This document shows positions 1 to 57,145 of a stretch of DNA of 64,000 nucleotides, piece by piece. The position numbers and the translations under genes are program-made. This stretch comes from Pachyrhynchus sulphureomaculatus (Eukaryota; Arthropoda; Insecta; Coleoptera; Curculionidae). The notes under the pieces were generated by a model that saw only the letters and a program-made list of their open reading frames with translations, did no database searches and was not told the DNA's origin. The stretch spans positions 17,738,824-17,802,823 of the forward strand of contig CM032454.1 of assembly GCA_019049505.1 (NCBI GenBank), written 5' to 3'. Numbering within the stretch: the stretch's first letter is position 1; each line of letters opens with the position of its first letter.

Positions 1-10
1 TATGGTGGGG

Positions 11-715
11 GTCACGTAGCCAGACTAAAGGATAATAAATGGACGAAGCGATTCATGAAATGAAGATATAGAGAACTTACAAATGTAACCTAGAAAGACC
101 ACCGACCGACTCGATGGACAGACGACCTTTAAGCAATCGCTACAAACTGGATTGGAACGTCCCGGAGCAGAGAAGAATGGAAACATCTTTAGAAATAGGC
201 AAAGGAAGCTGATTGATAATGATGATGATGATACAAATACTTGATAAATTAACTGTCTAATATTTTCAATGTTTTTTTTTTGTAAAAATATTTCGTATTT
301 ATGCTTTAGCTTTCCGTATAAACCGAAGATAATTATCCTATGTTCAGGTAAATACTTTGTGAGAATACTGTTACTGTTACTTTAATATTTAAATTATTAC
401 AATTACAAAAATTACTTATAATTTTGTCGTTATTAAAATATGACTGTCTATTATTTTTTTTTACAGAATATGAAATAGCTAAAATAATATAAGTGGAAGA
501 AACGTGGCTTTTTCTTTATCTATTTTTTTTCTATGGATTATGTACAGGATAAATTTCACTAGAGTACCAAATTTTTTTACGAAATTGATTTAAAAAATAA
601 CAATATATTCTTACACGATCTGTTAATAATAAAAAATAATAACAATTTCAGATAACATCTTTAGAAATAATATTTCCAGTAAGTTTTTATTTATGACTTA
701 AAAAGTTTGCACATT
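11..715. repeat. Segment duplicated near 58-60 kb, starting with a LINE 3' end
   Basis: Bases 11-235 resemble the 3' end of an RTE-like LINE (broken reading with HVARLKDNKWT and a GRP-type tail) ending in an ATGATG microsatellite. The following ~480 bp match 58214-58673 plus 59779-59848 nearly base for base (tacttgataaatta, ggtaaatactttgtgagaat and so on). The second copy carries an extra ~1.1-kb insert. The matching part extends well past the LINE tail, so this is either a composite repeat or a segmental duplication. No intact gene is seen. Confidence 0.75.
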
Positions 716-727
716 TAAACAGCAAAT

Positions 728-1131
728 GTACCACAGTTCAGCCGATACCTAAAAAAAGGCAAGAAGACCTTACCAAATAACTACCGACTAGTAATAATAA
801 TAATAATATATCGAAAGTTATGGAAAAGGTTTATGAGTCAGCATCTTCTAAAATACTTGAAGGATTCAACATAATTAGCGATCACCAATATGGCTTTCGT
901 AAACATAGATCAACAGGAGATCTTCTGACTTATGTAACACATGTTTGGAACAACGCAATTGAACACTTTGGAGAATCTCGAGCGGTTGCTCTTGACATAT
1001 CCAAGGCATTCGACCGTGTTTGGCACGATGGACTGTTGGCTAAGCTACGCTCTTATGGTATGTCTGAAAAGTTTTTTTTGTGGCTCTCATGTTTCCTCAG
1101 AGAGCGTTCTTTACGAGTGGAGGTCGACGGA
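728..1131 (+). mobile_element. Jockey-like LINE, reverse transcriptase fragment
   Basis: Translates as the first reverse-transcriptase blocks (SKVMEKV, HQYGFRKHRSTGDL, ALDISKAFDRVWHDGL), nearly identical to the longer copy at 41505-44390. The match stops abruptly inside the RT domain at about 1131. It has no EN domain and no 3' end, so it is a dead fragment. Related fragments lie at 10448-14167 and 22710-23175. Confidence 0.85.
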
Positions 1132-1133
1132 TA

Positions 1134-2242
1134 AAACGGGGTTCTTAATATATCGGTGAAACTTGACTCTACACCAAGTTTCATCCAAATCGGTGACCTA
1201 AATGCTCTGGCCTCTCCTAAGATAAATGGCAATCATTTTAAAACTAATAAAAATGATCTTCGTTACGGCAAATATGATAAAATTCAAGAAAAATTAACTT
1301 TTTAAAAGTAACTGTAAATTTGATACAAAAAAGCATAAAATTGAAAGTAAAATGGTCAGCCTAAATGGATCAAATGATATCCTCAGTCACTCAACATGTA
1401 GAATAACTTATGTGTAACCTTAACTAACCTGAACTAACCTGTGTAAAATAAATAAAATTAAAAATAGTTTAAAACTCAAGGAAAAATAATTAAAAGAAAA
1501 ATCGTAAATTTGCAAATTAGAGAGACTAAAATGGCTAATTTCTATTGCCTTAATTGTTTAAATGACTTCTTAAGTACCTCAAATGAAAATTTCGGGACTA
1601 AGGAAAATTTCCTGATATTTTAGGTAAGGTAGTAACGTATTGAAAAAAAAGTTTAAAAAATTCGTCATACAAAGAAAAAACGTGAATCGGTAAAATATAT
1701 CAATAATATGAGGAGCGAAAAATATATATAATATGTAAAAAATGGCTAAAATTGCGTTTGGATCAATTTAAGTAGTGTCCATGAAACATATTTCCAAAGT
1801 TATCTAAAAAAAATTAGCTTACAATTTGCAAGTACATTTATTTAATCATAAAGAATGACAAAAGAAAAAACACGACCAAAACGGTGAACTTCTCCCGATC
1901 AGAAGAAACAAATCACATCCATAGCCCTTAAATTTTTCGTTTTTAATCTAGAATTAAATTCTGATAAAATTGCAAAAATACGCTAAAAAGCCCAAAAATG
2001 GGCCAATTCTCCCATTTTTGAGGGTATTGCCCAAATTTTTCAGTAATATTTTTTCCTTAATATTCTCGTCGAGACGAGTAATTTTTTAAAAAATCGACGA
2101 TTTTCTGCTTTTGGTCTATTTTGCTCGTATTCTAACTAGACTAATAGTCACATATAAGTATCATCTACACTTGTGCATGTTATAGAGTGCTATAATTTTT
2201 TTAGCAAATATTCTATTTCTAAAACTAGACTTGTCTACCGAA
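1134..2242. other. AT-rich 3' flank of the odorant receptor gene
   Basis: No gene is seen on either strand. It lies just downstream of the receptor stop codon (minus strand). A minus-strand AATAAA hexamer at 1842-1837, about 400 bp past the stop, is a candidate poly(A) signal, but such a hexamer is expected by chance in this composition. Confidence 0.5.
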
Positions 2243-47017
<44,775 letters not shown>

Positions 47018-47024
47018 TTTGCGA

Positions 47025-47044
47025 CCTTATATACTATATATAAA
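47025..47044 (-). promoter_or_regulatory. TATA-like motifs just upstream of the odorant receptor start
   Basis: The minus strand reads TTTATATATAG (47044-47034) then GTATATAAGG (47034-47025), ending 7 bp before the first ATG. If the upstream one acts as a TATA box, transcription would begin near or inside the first codons, favouring the second ATG at 46978. In AT-rich DNA this may be chance. Confidence 0.35.
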
Positions 47045-47261
47045 ATCTACAGAGATAAATATTTAATTTAAAGCAGCAGGTGTGTTTTCCTTTAAATTAA
47101 ACTTATAAAAAATTCAGATAATTTTATACGGAGCGTGTTTTTCGTAGGAACTCTGCTGTGAAAAAAACCCGTATGGTCTGAAATTATTGAAGTTACGACT
47201 TACCTTCCATTGAAAATTTTTAGTTATTTTTGGTGTTTCATATTCACAAATATTGAGCACT
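47045..47261. other. Upstream flank of the odorant receptor gene
   Basis: AT-rich; the likely core promoter is at its lower end. No other feature recognised. Confidence 0.4.
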
Positions 47262-47590
47262 TTTGAAAGTTGAAATTTTGACTTAAGAGTGATAAAATCC
47301 GAAATAAAAGAAAAATCAGTGTCACCGAGTGGGGTGTCAAAAGAAAGCTTCTGAAAACATGACTTCCAAAATATATGTGATGTAATACTTGCGCAAACTT
47401 TCCTTTTTATTAATTGAAAAAAATCACTGTCCCACCCTATCTCTAAGAGCACTAATCAAAAAATTTCGTAAAAATTGGATGGAAATTATCACTAGTGCAT
47501 TACCTGGCATTTTCTGGCATATAAAAACAAAGATCGATAACAAAGTTTGTTGAAAACTCATTTTGGGTGTATATTATGAAGTCACTGAAG
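47262..47590 (-). repeat. Diverged monomer of the 58.7/60.5/63.3-kb repeat
   Basis: Shares blocks in order with 60740-61140: aaagttgaaattttgactta, gtggggtgtcaaa, tactTGCGCA-type segment, gtgcattacctgg, gttgaaaactcattttgggt, gaagtcactga. No palindromic end is left. Confidence 0.7.
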
Positions 47591-47880
47591 AGAGAAGAGA
47601 AAGAGAAGAGAAAGAGAAAGAGAAGAGAAAGAGAAGAGAAAGAGAAGAGAAAGAGAAGAGAAAGAGAAGAGAAAGAGAAAGAGAAAGAGAAGAGAAAAGA
47701 GAAGAGAAAGAGAAGAAGAGAAAGAGAAGAGAAAGAGAAGAGAAAGAAAAAAAAATGGTGGGAGAAGGAAAGAAGAAAGAGGAGGAAAGAGAAGAGAAAG
47801 ATAAGAAAAAAGAGAGAAAAGGTACAGAGAAGAGAAAAGGAAGGCAAGAAGAAGAGAAGAGGAGAGGAATGATAGAAAAA
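47577..47880 (+). repeat. Polypurine tract (GAGAAAGA)n
   Basis: About 300 bp of almost uninterrupted purines on the plus strand, 560-860 bp upstream of the receptor start codon. Open frames over it (Lys/Arg/Glu only) are artefacts. Such tracts can form triplex (H-DNA). Confidence 0.97.
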
Positions 47881-47930
47881 TGCAGTTACATGTATTTTAT
47901 AGGGATGAATAAGGCGCAACGAGTACGTTG

Positions 47931-48389
47931 CTAAGCTAGCAAAAACGGTTCTATTGAGTAAAATCGTTTTAATTAGTAAAAGTACTTGGAAATCCAAATG
48001 TTTTTGATATTATTAGAAAGATTAGAAAATCAGCATTCTAATGATACTAAAAATAATACCACTGTTTGAAAATTACATTCAAGGATCGGTGTTAAATCAA
48101 ACAAAATCGTTGGGTCGATTTTTTTGCTCACCAGTGTAGTTGAGACGATTGAAAAAACGTTCTTGACAGTGCGGGCAAATTACGAAAGTGTTATTGACCT
48201 GACTTTTCCAGAGTTTTAGCTTTGAATGAAAAGTGTCGATGGCTTGCTTTTCAAAATGTTACACAAATATGTTTGCAATAACTGGAAAAAAGAGAAGTAA
48301 CTTTCGCGTCAAACATTTGTTTACATCTTTCACCATTTTACAAGGGATCAGTCACCGATAGCATTTCTCAACAGTATTTCAAGCAGTTG
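47931..48389. other. AT-rich DNA, no gene seen
   Basis: Nothing recognised. Confidence 0.4.
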
Positions 48390-48640
48390 TGGTAAAATCT
48401 ATATCAGGAAAACGAGCAGAAAATTACGTACTAGAATTAAAGAAAATCAAGAGCAGTACGTCTTCGTAATATATCCTCTTCAGCACTTGCAGAACACCAC
48501 CTTCAAACATGATACCAGAATCAAAGATTTTCGCAACAAATTCCCAAAAACTATAATTGCAATACTGATTTTTACCTCTCACCAATCTGGTAAAAGATCA
48601 TTCATGAAGTTTCGCTGCTCCTCCATCCCAATCTGCTAAT
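48390..48640 (+). mobile_element. Penelope-like GIY-YIG endonuclease relic
   Basis: Reads CGKIYIRKTSRKLRTRIKE (near 48395; the YIG core reads YIR), SSSALAEHHLQT, then after a shift NYNCNTDFYLSPIW and KIIHEV. Short and broken. A family different from PLE-1, 3 and 4. Confidence 0.6.
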
Positions 48641-49480
48641 ATAAAAGGAATGTGCAAGCAGAATTAATTCAATTTCGTGCTAGATTCCGAGGAAATCAAT
48701 CCTCGGAACAACCACGATCGTCGAAATGTCAGGATCACTTGATCAATCAACACTGTACTAATCTAGAGAAATTATATCTAGAGCTACACGTTGTACGTAG
48801 GGGTATTTCAACGTATTAGGCTGCCATAAATCGATTTCCTAAAACTTGTCCCAGGTAGAAAAAATTGGCTACCCTACAAGGTTGAATAGGTACAGAACAA
48901 TAGCCGATCTCTCCCGTTATCCATTTGATAGCGAGCTCGACGGAGCCTCAGTCGAAATTTAATCGTCGCTCTGAGTATTCGTTTCTCTTCTCGGCATTTG
49001 TTACAAAACAGTTATTTAAAAAAGTGATTTTTCTTTTTTGGAGTTTATCTTGAAGAAAATTGTGATGGGTTTGAATATTACAGATAAGAGTGCATACATA
49101 TTGATCGTTTTATGTCTTTTTTTTTAATAATTAGTACTGTTTTAAAGGTAGAAAATGTTTCTAGAAATTGTTGTATGAGAACCCATTTTTTGGTAATTAA
49201 AAAGTTATTTTTTATACTTCAGGATGCATCCCAGTGATTTTATTGGTTTTAACAGAAAAAATAGTATTTGCACTAATCAAATATGTCAATATTAGCCTTG
49301 TTTTCTCAAGGTATCCAGGCTTTCATTGTCTTTAAATCAGACGGTGAAAACCACGTGGTATTTTTTAAATTTAAATTTTGTTCTAGGATCCAAGGGGACT
49401 TTAGGAGCTCGAGTAGTAACGAGTAAATTACTTTTTGATAAAATGTAGGAACAAAACATGCCAAATTTAAAAAAAAAAAT
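48641..49480. other. AT-rich DNA, no gene seen
   Basis: No open frame or repeat that I recognise. Confidence 0.4.
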
Positions 49481-51490
49481 TGATATATTATGAGAGTTAT
49501 ATTTTATCGTAAGATGAATATTGTGATGAGCGAAGGAAGGAAGTGAAGCATAAGTTCTCCTATTTGGAGTTACAATTCATGAAAACGTGGACAGAAACGC
49601 ATAAAAAAGCAGCAGCTTTTTTTAAAAAGAATGACGAATGGTTACAAGGAACGTAGGTAAGATAAAACGCCGTTCTCCTGGTCGACCAACAAGGTCATTT
49701 GAAGAATCAAGTGAGAGGAGGAAATTTAGAAAAACAGAGGACGTACGCAGTGCTGTAGATAAAAAATTGATATATTATGAGAGTTATATTTTATAGTAAG
49801 ATGAATATTGTGATGAGCAAAGGAAGGAAGTGAAGCATAAGTTCTCCTATTTGGAGTTACAATTCATGAAAACGTGGACAGAAACGCATAAAAAACTGCA
49901 GCTTTTTTTAAAAAGAATGACGAATGGTTACAAGGAACGTAGGTAAGATAAAACGCCGTTCTCCTGGTCGACCAACAAGGTCATTTGAAGAATCAAGTGA
50001 GAGGAGGAAATTTAGAAAAACAGAGGAAGTACGCAGTGCTGTAGATAAAAAATTGATATATTATGAGAGTTATATTTTATAGTAAGATGAATATTGTGAT
50101 GAGCAAAGGAAGGAAATGAAGCATAAGTTCTCCTATTTGGAGTTACAATTCATGAAAACGTGTACAGAAACGCATAAAAAAGCAGCAGCTTTTTTTAAAA
50201 AGATTGACGAATGGTTACAAGGAACGTAGGTAAGATAAAACGCTGTTCTCCTGGTCGACCAACAAGGTCATTTGAAGAATCAAGTGAGAGGAGGAAATTT
50301 AGAAAAACAGAGGAAGTACGCAGTGCTGTAGATAAAAAATTGATATATTATGAGAGTTATATTTTATAGTAAGATGAATATTGTGATGAGCAAAGGAAGG
50401 AAGTGAAGCATAAGTTCTCCTATTTGGAGTTACAATTCATGAAAACGTGGACAGAAACGCATAAAAAACAGCAGCTTTTTTTAAAAAGAATGACGAATGG
50501 TTACAAGGAACGTAGGTAAGATAAAACGCCGTTCTCCTGGTCGACCAACAAGGTCATTTGAAGAATCAAGTGAGAGGAGGAAATTTAGAAAAACAGAGGA
50601 AGTACGCAGTGCTGTAGATAAAAAATTGATATATTATGAGAGTTATATTTTATAGTAAGATGAATATTGTGATGAGCAAAGGAAGGAAGTGAAGCATAAG
50701 TTCTCCTATTTGGAGTTACAATTCATGAAAACGTGTACAGAAACGCATAAAAAAGCAGCAGCTTTTTTTAAAAAGATTGACGAATGGTTACAAGGAACGT
50801 AGGTAAGATAAAACGCTGTTCTCCTGGTCGACCAACAAGGTCATTTGAAGAATCAAGTGAGAGGAGGAAATTTAGAAAAACAGAGGAAGTACGCAGTGCT
50901 GTAGATAAAAAATTGATATATTATGAGAGTTATATTTTATAGTAAGATGAATATTGTGATGAGCAAAGGAAGGAAGTGAAGCATAAGTTCTCCTATTTGG
51001 AGTTACAATTCATGAAAACGTGGACAGAAACGCATAAAAAACAGCAGCTTTTTTTAAAAAGAATGACGAATGGTTACAAGGAACGTAGGTAAGATAAAAC
51101 GCCGTTCTCCCTGGTCGACCAACAAGGTCATTTGAAGAATCAAGTGAGAGGAGGAAATTTAGAAAAACAGAGGAAGTACGCAGTGCTGTAGATAAAAAAT
51201 TAATATATTATGAGAGTTATATTTTATAGTAAGATGAATATTGTGATGAGCAAAGGAAGGAAGTGAAGCATAAGTTCTCCTATTTGGAGTTACAATTCAT
51301 GAAAACGTGTACAGAAACGCATAAAAAAGCAGCAGCTTTTTTTAAAAAAGATTGACGAATGGTTACAAGGAGCGTAGGTAAGATAAAACGCCGTTCTCCT
51401 GGTCGACCAACAAGGTCATTTGAAGAATCAAGTGAGAGGAGGAAATTTAGAAAAACAGAGGAAGTACGCAGTGCTGTAGATAAAAAGTAA
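49481..51490 (+). repeat. Seven-unit tandem array, 287-bp unit, 573-bp higher-order period
   Basis: Units start at 49481, 49768, 50054, 50341, 50628, 50914 and 51201 (spacing 286-287). Units 2, 4, 6 share gtggacag, aaagaatgacg and cgccgtt; units 3, 5, 7 share gtgtacag and aagattgacg, so the array repeats as a two-unit block. Each unit contains coding-like text on the plus strand (FSYLELQFMKTWTETHKKAA, NDEWLQG; then SPGRPTRSFEESSERRK and TEEVRSAVD), so the repeated unit is part of a protein-coding sequence. Confidence 0.95.
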
Positions 51491-52045
51491 TAATGCGTGC
51501 TGCTCAAACAGTCCTTCAAAGTTGTGGAGAAATAATTACATCCAGTATTTCAAAGACATAACTAACTCTTCACAGACAGCCCAAGCATACCAGAAAGCCT
51601 ACAAAATATCAAAGCAGCATGAAAAACAGTCACAACTAAATCCAGTAGTACCCCTCTTAATGTTTATAGAAGCTGACCTCCCATGTAACAAAAAGTATTA
51701 TCTAAGTTTCATTGTGTTACAGCAAGCCAAAAGGGCTTGATATCCAGCGAAAGAGGCTTATCGGGTAACTTACAACATTTATTGGAACACACGGCTGAAT
51801 ATTTGGCCACATATTTGGAGGATGTACTAAAAGAATTAAATCTAGAAGAGCTTCAATCATTGATATTCATTTTGAAATGGGGATATGACTGATCCCAGCG
51901 AGCACAATTTAAGCAAAAAATGCAAGAAGAAGATGCTATTGACAGCAACACTTTTCAAAGTTACTTTATTCTTGGAAACTCGTTAGAACACTAAGAGCAA
52001 ATAATTCTCAAAAAACACCATTATCCATTATAAGCAAGAAAACGT
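51491..52045 (+). pseudogene. Unrecognised multi-copy protein downstream of the tandem array, broken
   Basis: Continues the coding-like text of the last array unit: MRAAQTVLQSCGE (51493), then in another frame KDITNSSQTAQAYQKAYK and EKQSQLNPVVPLLMFIEAD, then HLLEHTAEYLATYLEDVLKE, LNLEELQSLIFILKWGYD. Frameshifts and stops throughout. I remember similar text in uncharacterised multi-copy insect proteins but know no function. Confidence 0.5.
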
Positions 52046-52745
52046 GGAAAGACCATTACCAACACGATGGCTGAACATCGATCAGAATTTATTACCCAGT
52101 CTCCATCCACTCACAAAGTTCAGGGACCAAGTATAAAAATAAATAGAGATATGATATCAAATGCAATCAAAACAATGAAGAACGGTAGAGCTAGTGGACC
52201 AGAGGGAATTCCTGCAGAATTGTTGAAATCTGGATATAACAAACTAAAGGACATGCTCACCAACCTTTTCGAAAAATTTATAAATGGCGACCAAATTCCT
52301 GAAGAATGGAAAATGGCATGGATAACGCCACTTCACAAAAAGGGAAGGAAGGATAAATGTGAGAACTACAGGTGAATATCGGTCACCAGCTCCTTAAGTA
52401 AACTTTATGGAAAACTGATTAGAGCAATAATTGAACAAGAATATGCTCCGTACGAAATTGAACAGCAAGCGGGATTCAGAGCAGGAAGAACTTGTATGGA
52501 TAACATTTTTAGCCTTAATCAACTAACCGAAAAGAAAGTAGCAACCAACAGAGAAGTCCATTTAATCTTTATTGATTTAACAAAGGCCTACGATAATGTA
52601 CCAACAAAGAAATTGTGGCAAGTATTGGAAAGAACATCTATTAACGTTACCGCCATACAAGCGATAAAACAACTATATTCAAATTGTCAATCAAGAATAA
52701 AGATTGGTAAAGAAATATCTGACTTTAAAGGGAAGACCGATCTGG
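52046..52745 (+). mobile_element. RTE-like LINE fragment (reverse transcriptase)
   Basis: Reads IKTMKNGRASGPEGIPAELL, EEWKMAWITPLHKKGRKDKC, then after a stop near 52373 GFRAGRTCMDNIFSLNQL and LIFIDLTKAYDNVPTKKLWQ. It stops where a second LINE begins (52746). Confidence 0.88.
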
Positions 52746-55700
52746 AGTCTTGAAAGACAAGCGGTCTATGGGAAGAAAACCCTGAGATAAAATTACCTGG
52801 TCCTCCAAGTTGGGGGTTAAGGCGACAGGCTAGTTCCCCGTCACTTGTAAAATCTCAACTAAAAAGCCTAACAAATGCCTCGGTACGGACGGATCTCACG
52901 GAACACGACAAAAGCTACGAAAAAGGATTATGAATATTGGTACTTGGAACGTACAAGGAATCAAAGGAAAGGCAGAGGGAAATAACACAAGAATTACTCA
53001 ACATGAACATGGAATTGGTGGTGCTAACAGAGACAAAGAAGAAGGGAACTGGTACAGAAGTCATCAACAACTATGTACATCTATTCACTGGAGTGCCAAA
53101 ACATGAAAGAGCGAAAAGAGGCGTCTCGATCATGCTACATAAAAAAAATATAAAAATAAAATATCTGATTTCGATGCAGTGAGTGAAAATATTATTCGGA
53201 TCAATTTGACTGTAAGCCAATAACAATTCTTGGGTTATATGCAATATCTGATGATGAACCAATAACGAAAAAGGACGAATTTCTTGAACAGGTCAGCGAT
53301 GAAGTTCTAAAAATTGGAACATCAAGAGAAGTAATAATACTTGGAGACCTGAATAGTAGAGTTGGTCAAAGAACTGATGACGACGTAGTAGGGCTCCATG
53401 GAGAAATTACTACAAACGACAACGGCCAGAGATTAACTGCATTGTGCCAACAACATCAGCTAAAAATAACCAATGGATTCTACTAACATAAAAAAATTCA
53501 TACATACACCTGGGTTCAACACACAAGAAGCCTTAAATCTGTACTTGACTATGTAATGGTTAAACAGAAGACAAATTTAAAAATTAATGATGTAAGATCC
53601 TATAGAGGTGTGACATGTGGATCAGACCATTACATGGTCAAGGCAAAGTTTATAGTCCCATTTAGATCCAAACAACGTGCAGATAAGAGAGAAGAAACTG
53701 ACCAGACAGAAGAAGTATCAACAAAACAATATAAAATAGATAGCTTAATTAATGAAAGTACCCAAAAGTTATACCAACGTAGACTGGACGAAAAACTCTT
53801 CGGAACAAGAAACCGACAGCCACTAGAAATTGTATATGAAAATATAGTAAACAGTATTAGAACCGCTGCAGAAGAGGCAGTTGGATTAAAAACTAAAAAG
53901 CATAGTTACAAACTCTGGTGGAATAACGAGATTGAAGAATTAATAAGTCGGAAAAAACAACTATATCTTAAATGGTTAAACATCCAACAACAAGAAGACA
54001 AAGAGCAATATTTAGACTTGAAAAGGACAACAAGGAGAATAATAAACGTAGCAAAAAAGGAGATATGCGACAAAAAGTGTATGGAAATCAACACATATTT
54101 AGGAGGAAAAAAGTGTTCAGAATCATGGAAGTTCATAAAAAACGTAACATCGAACTCTAAAAATAAAGCAAACATTCAAACTATATCAATAAAGAAATGG
54201 ATGGACCACTACAAGATACTATTATCAGAAAACAGAGACGAATACCTGTTGAATACACCAAAGGATATACTCATAGAGGGAGAAACAATCGTGGTTGACG
54301 TTGATACAGTTAAAAAAGCAGTTAGTAAATTGAAGAATGGTCGAGCTGCAGGACCAGGAGGAATTCCCGTTGCACTGATTAAATGTGGGTCAGGAGAGCT
54401 GTTTGATCAGCTTACCTGGTGTATAAATCAGTATATAAATGGCGCGAGTGTGCCTGAGGAATGGAAAGAGGCTTACATATCATCCATTCATAAAAAGGGA
54501 AACAAGCTTGACTGTTCTAACTATAGAGGAATATCAGTGACCAGTACTTTGAGCCGTCTTTATGGAAGAATTATTCGGGATCTCATTGAAGAGGAATATA
54601 GAGCTAAAGAAGAAGAAGAGCAATCTGGATTTCGAGCTGGAAGAACCTGTACCGATAATGTCTTCACCCTAAAACAAATAATAGAAAAAAGGTCAGCTAC
54701 CAACCAAGAAACCCACCTTTTGTTCATAGATCTCCAGAAAGCCTACGGTGAAAAAATTGTGGAAAGTCTTACAAGAAACCAATGTTAACCAGACAATTAT
54801 AAGAGCTCTTAAGAATTTATATACAGAAGCCTCATCACAAATAAAGGTTGGCAACAGAGTGTCAAAGAAATTCCTAGTGGATAAAGGTTTGCGTCAGGGA
54901 TGCTGTATATCACCTACATTATTTAAAATATATGTAGCGAGGGCCTTATACCAATGGAAGAGGAAATGTAATGGGATGGGTATTGACATTGGCAGAACAT
55001 GCCTATACACTCTTCAGTTTGCTGACGATCAAGTCATCATAGCAAATGATAGGGACGATTTAGAGAATATGGCTCGAAAATTGCATACTGAATATAAGAA
55101 CTGGGGTCTAGAGCTTAACACGCAGAAAACTAAATACCTCCCTATAGGAACGGAACCATCGAATATCCAGCTAGACAATCAAGAAGAAATAACCAGCTGC
55201 CTCTCATACACGTATCTGGGTGTAGAATTCGACACGTCATGCAAAGATGATAGCGAGATTAACAAACGAATAACACAAGCTAGAAGAGCAATAGGATGCC
55301 TAAACGGTATACTATGGAGCGATAACATCGGAAAGAGACGCAAATATAACATATATGAAACTCTCATTAAAAGTAGTCTAACCTACGGCTCAGAGACGTG
55401 GAGAATATCAGACCAGAATCGCAGAAAACTTGAAGCAACTGAAATGGACGTATTTAGAAGAACATTGGGTATATCACGAAGAGATAGAATTCGAAATGAC
55501 GAAGTAAGACAGCGAATGGGGATAGATGGATCCATTATAACAGACATCGAACAGAAACAGCTGATATGGTACGGGCATGTACAACGGATGGAAGAAACCA
55601 GATTGCCCAAAATCGCCATGCAATGGATACCACCGAATCACAAAAAACGAGGACGACCTAAAAAAACATGGAAGGAGAGCATTAATAAAGCTATGAGTGC

Positions 55701-55790
55701 TCGAGACCTGAGAGAAGATCAATGGATGGATCGAAAAGAATGGAAGTTAGGCATCGGACAACGACGAAAGACGTTTTAAACCGATATATT
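52746..55790 (+). mobile_element. RTE-like LINE, near full length
   Basis: The 5' leader (52746-52930) has the conserved opening found in this LINE type (tggtcctccaagttgggggt). The endonuclease starts MNIGTWNVQGIKGKAEGN-like text near 52930 (frameshifted), MELVVLTETKKKGTGTEVIN, LGDLNSRVGQRTDDD, SVLDYVMVKQ, GSDHYMVKAKF (53556 on). RT: KNGRAAGPGGIPVALIKCGS, ISSIHKKGNKLDCSNYRGIS, GFRAGRTCTDNVFTLKQII, LLFIDLQKAY, frameshift near 54750, LRQGCCISPTLFKIYVARAL, LQFADDQVIIAND (catalytic FADD). C-terminus with MPKIAMQWIPPN-type block and GRPKKTWKESINKAM, stop at 55779. Two to three frame breaks; otherwise well preserved. Confidence 0.93.
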
Positions 55791-55963
55791 ATTATTAAAG
55801 AAATATCTGAAAGCTTTCACGTCACAAAAGGGAAGGCCAAAAAATAACCTGCTTTATGGGCATAATCAAAGCATTGTCCGACCCAAATTACGACCAGGTG
55901 ACTGGGATGATCGGCGAGAATGGAAGCTAGGAACCGGAAGGCGCAGAGTGACGCTATAAACCG

Positions 55964-56038
<75 letters not shown>

Positions 56039-56059
56039 TTTGTTCTACCACAATTAATT
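55791..56059. repeat. LINE 3'-end scrap and (AT)n tract
   Basis: 55890-55965 resembles another LINE 3' end (DRREWKLGTGRRRVTL-like reading), followed by pure AT dinucleotides at 55969-56036. Confidence 0.7.
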
Positions 56060-57145
56060 TGTGGAACAAACAAGAAAGTTATTTGCCTCGATATTGTCTG
56101 TCAACGAGGATTAGATTTGTTAAAGAAGCAGGCAAAATTTAGAGAGCAAACGGGTTTAATCATAGATGTGCCAAAAGTTGGATTTGGTAACACTAATGAT
56201 GACAATACAGGTAGGAGATTTTTTGCCAATCCAAAAGTGGCCGCTGAAACTACCGGTGTCGACTTCAATATCATAAATCGCTTGAAAGAGATTGGATTAC
56301 TATCCGAAAAAGCAGAGAGCTATTGGTCACAAAAATTATAAAGCAACTCATTCGTCCCACCTTCGATTATAAAAATGGAAACATCACTGTTATTGTCGAT
56401 TAATAGGTTTGATTAAAGCAAAAAGGGCAAGTAATTGATTCATCCCTTGTAAAAACTGTATAAAACTACGCTCCCAATAAAAAGGAACTGAACTAAATAA
56501 GCCTAAAGATTTTAAAGAGACGGAACATCTAATGGATACATAGAGTAGTCTTAACTTATGGGCCTATTTCAAGGGAGTATTTTACGTCAGTTATTTGTAC
56601 ATCAATTCAGACTATTACACATCACAATTACCAGTAGTAACCAGCACCCCGGTCACAGGATCTTTCGGCCTCACCAATAACTTCAACAGATAAAATGAGA
56701 TAAATAGTATTACAACAACCCAAACTGAGAAAAATATGTCATTTATAACACCATTTCCTACCAAATCAATGATTCACAAGAAACTTCAGGTTAGTTCAAG
56801 ACCAGTATACAGAATTCCAAGCCTGTCTTATGGAAAAAATTATCTTGGCGAAATAACACTCACAATCGATCAGTATTATTTCATGCACATCTCAACACAT
56901 TTTAGGTGTCCTCAACAGATTATTACTCCGCTCAGATCCCTGAATATCTAGTATAAACCTGACCAACCAAAAAAAAAGATCTATGTCGTTTAGTAAAGAA
57001 GCAATACAAGTGCTTGTTTCTGCTGAACCTAATATTAACGACGAAAGTTTCGAAGAAGAAGAGAAATCCGCGGAGGAATCGGCAAAGAAAGCCGAGGAAT
57101 GGAGCTTGAGCGCGGACGAAGAGACGTTGGATTCTTCATCGTGAA
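56060..57145 (+). pseudogene. Two pieces of an unrecognised multi-copy protein
   Basis: The N-terminal piece (56100-56340) reads LLKKQAKFREQTGLIIDVPK, VGFGNTNDDNTGRRFFANPK, LKEIGLLSEKAESYW. After ~500 bp of unreadable DNA a C-terminal piece (56980-57145) reads EAIQVLVSAEPNINDESFEE and an acidic end DEETLDSSS followed by TGA. From memory, text like this recurs in uncharacterised, often transposon-associated insect proteins. No function is known to me. Confidence 0.45.

Noticed and set aside
47500..47997. Open frames on both strands rich in Lys/Glu/Arg or Ser/Phe/Leu
   Set aside because: Translation of the polypurine tract and its complement.
49481..51490. CRISPR-like repetitive array
   Set aside because: Units are 287 bp without short repeats and unique spacers; an ordinary tandem repeat in a eukaryotic context.
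52930..53560. Text resembling proteins annotated as craniofacial development protein 2-like
   Set aside because: It is the endonuclease domain of an RTE-like LINE, not a host gene.
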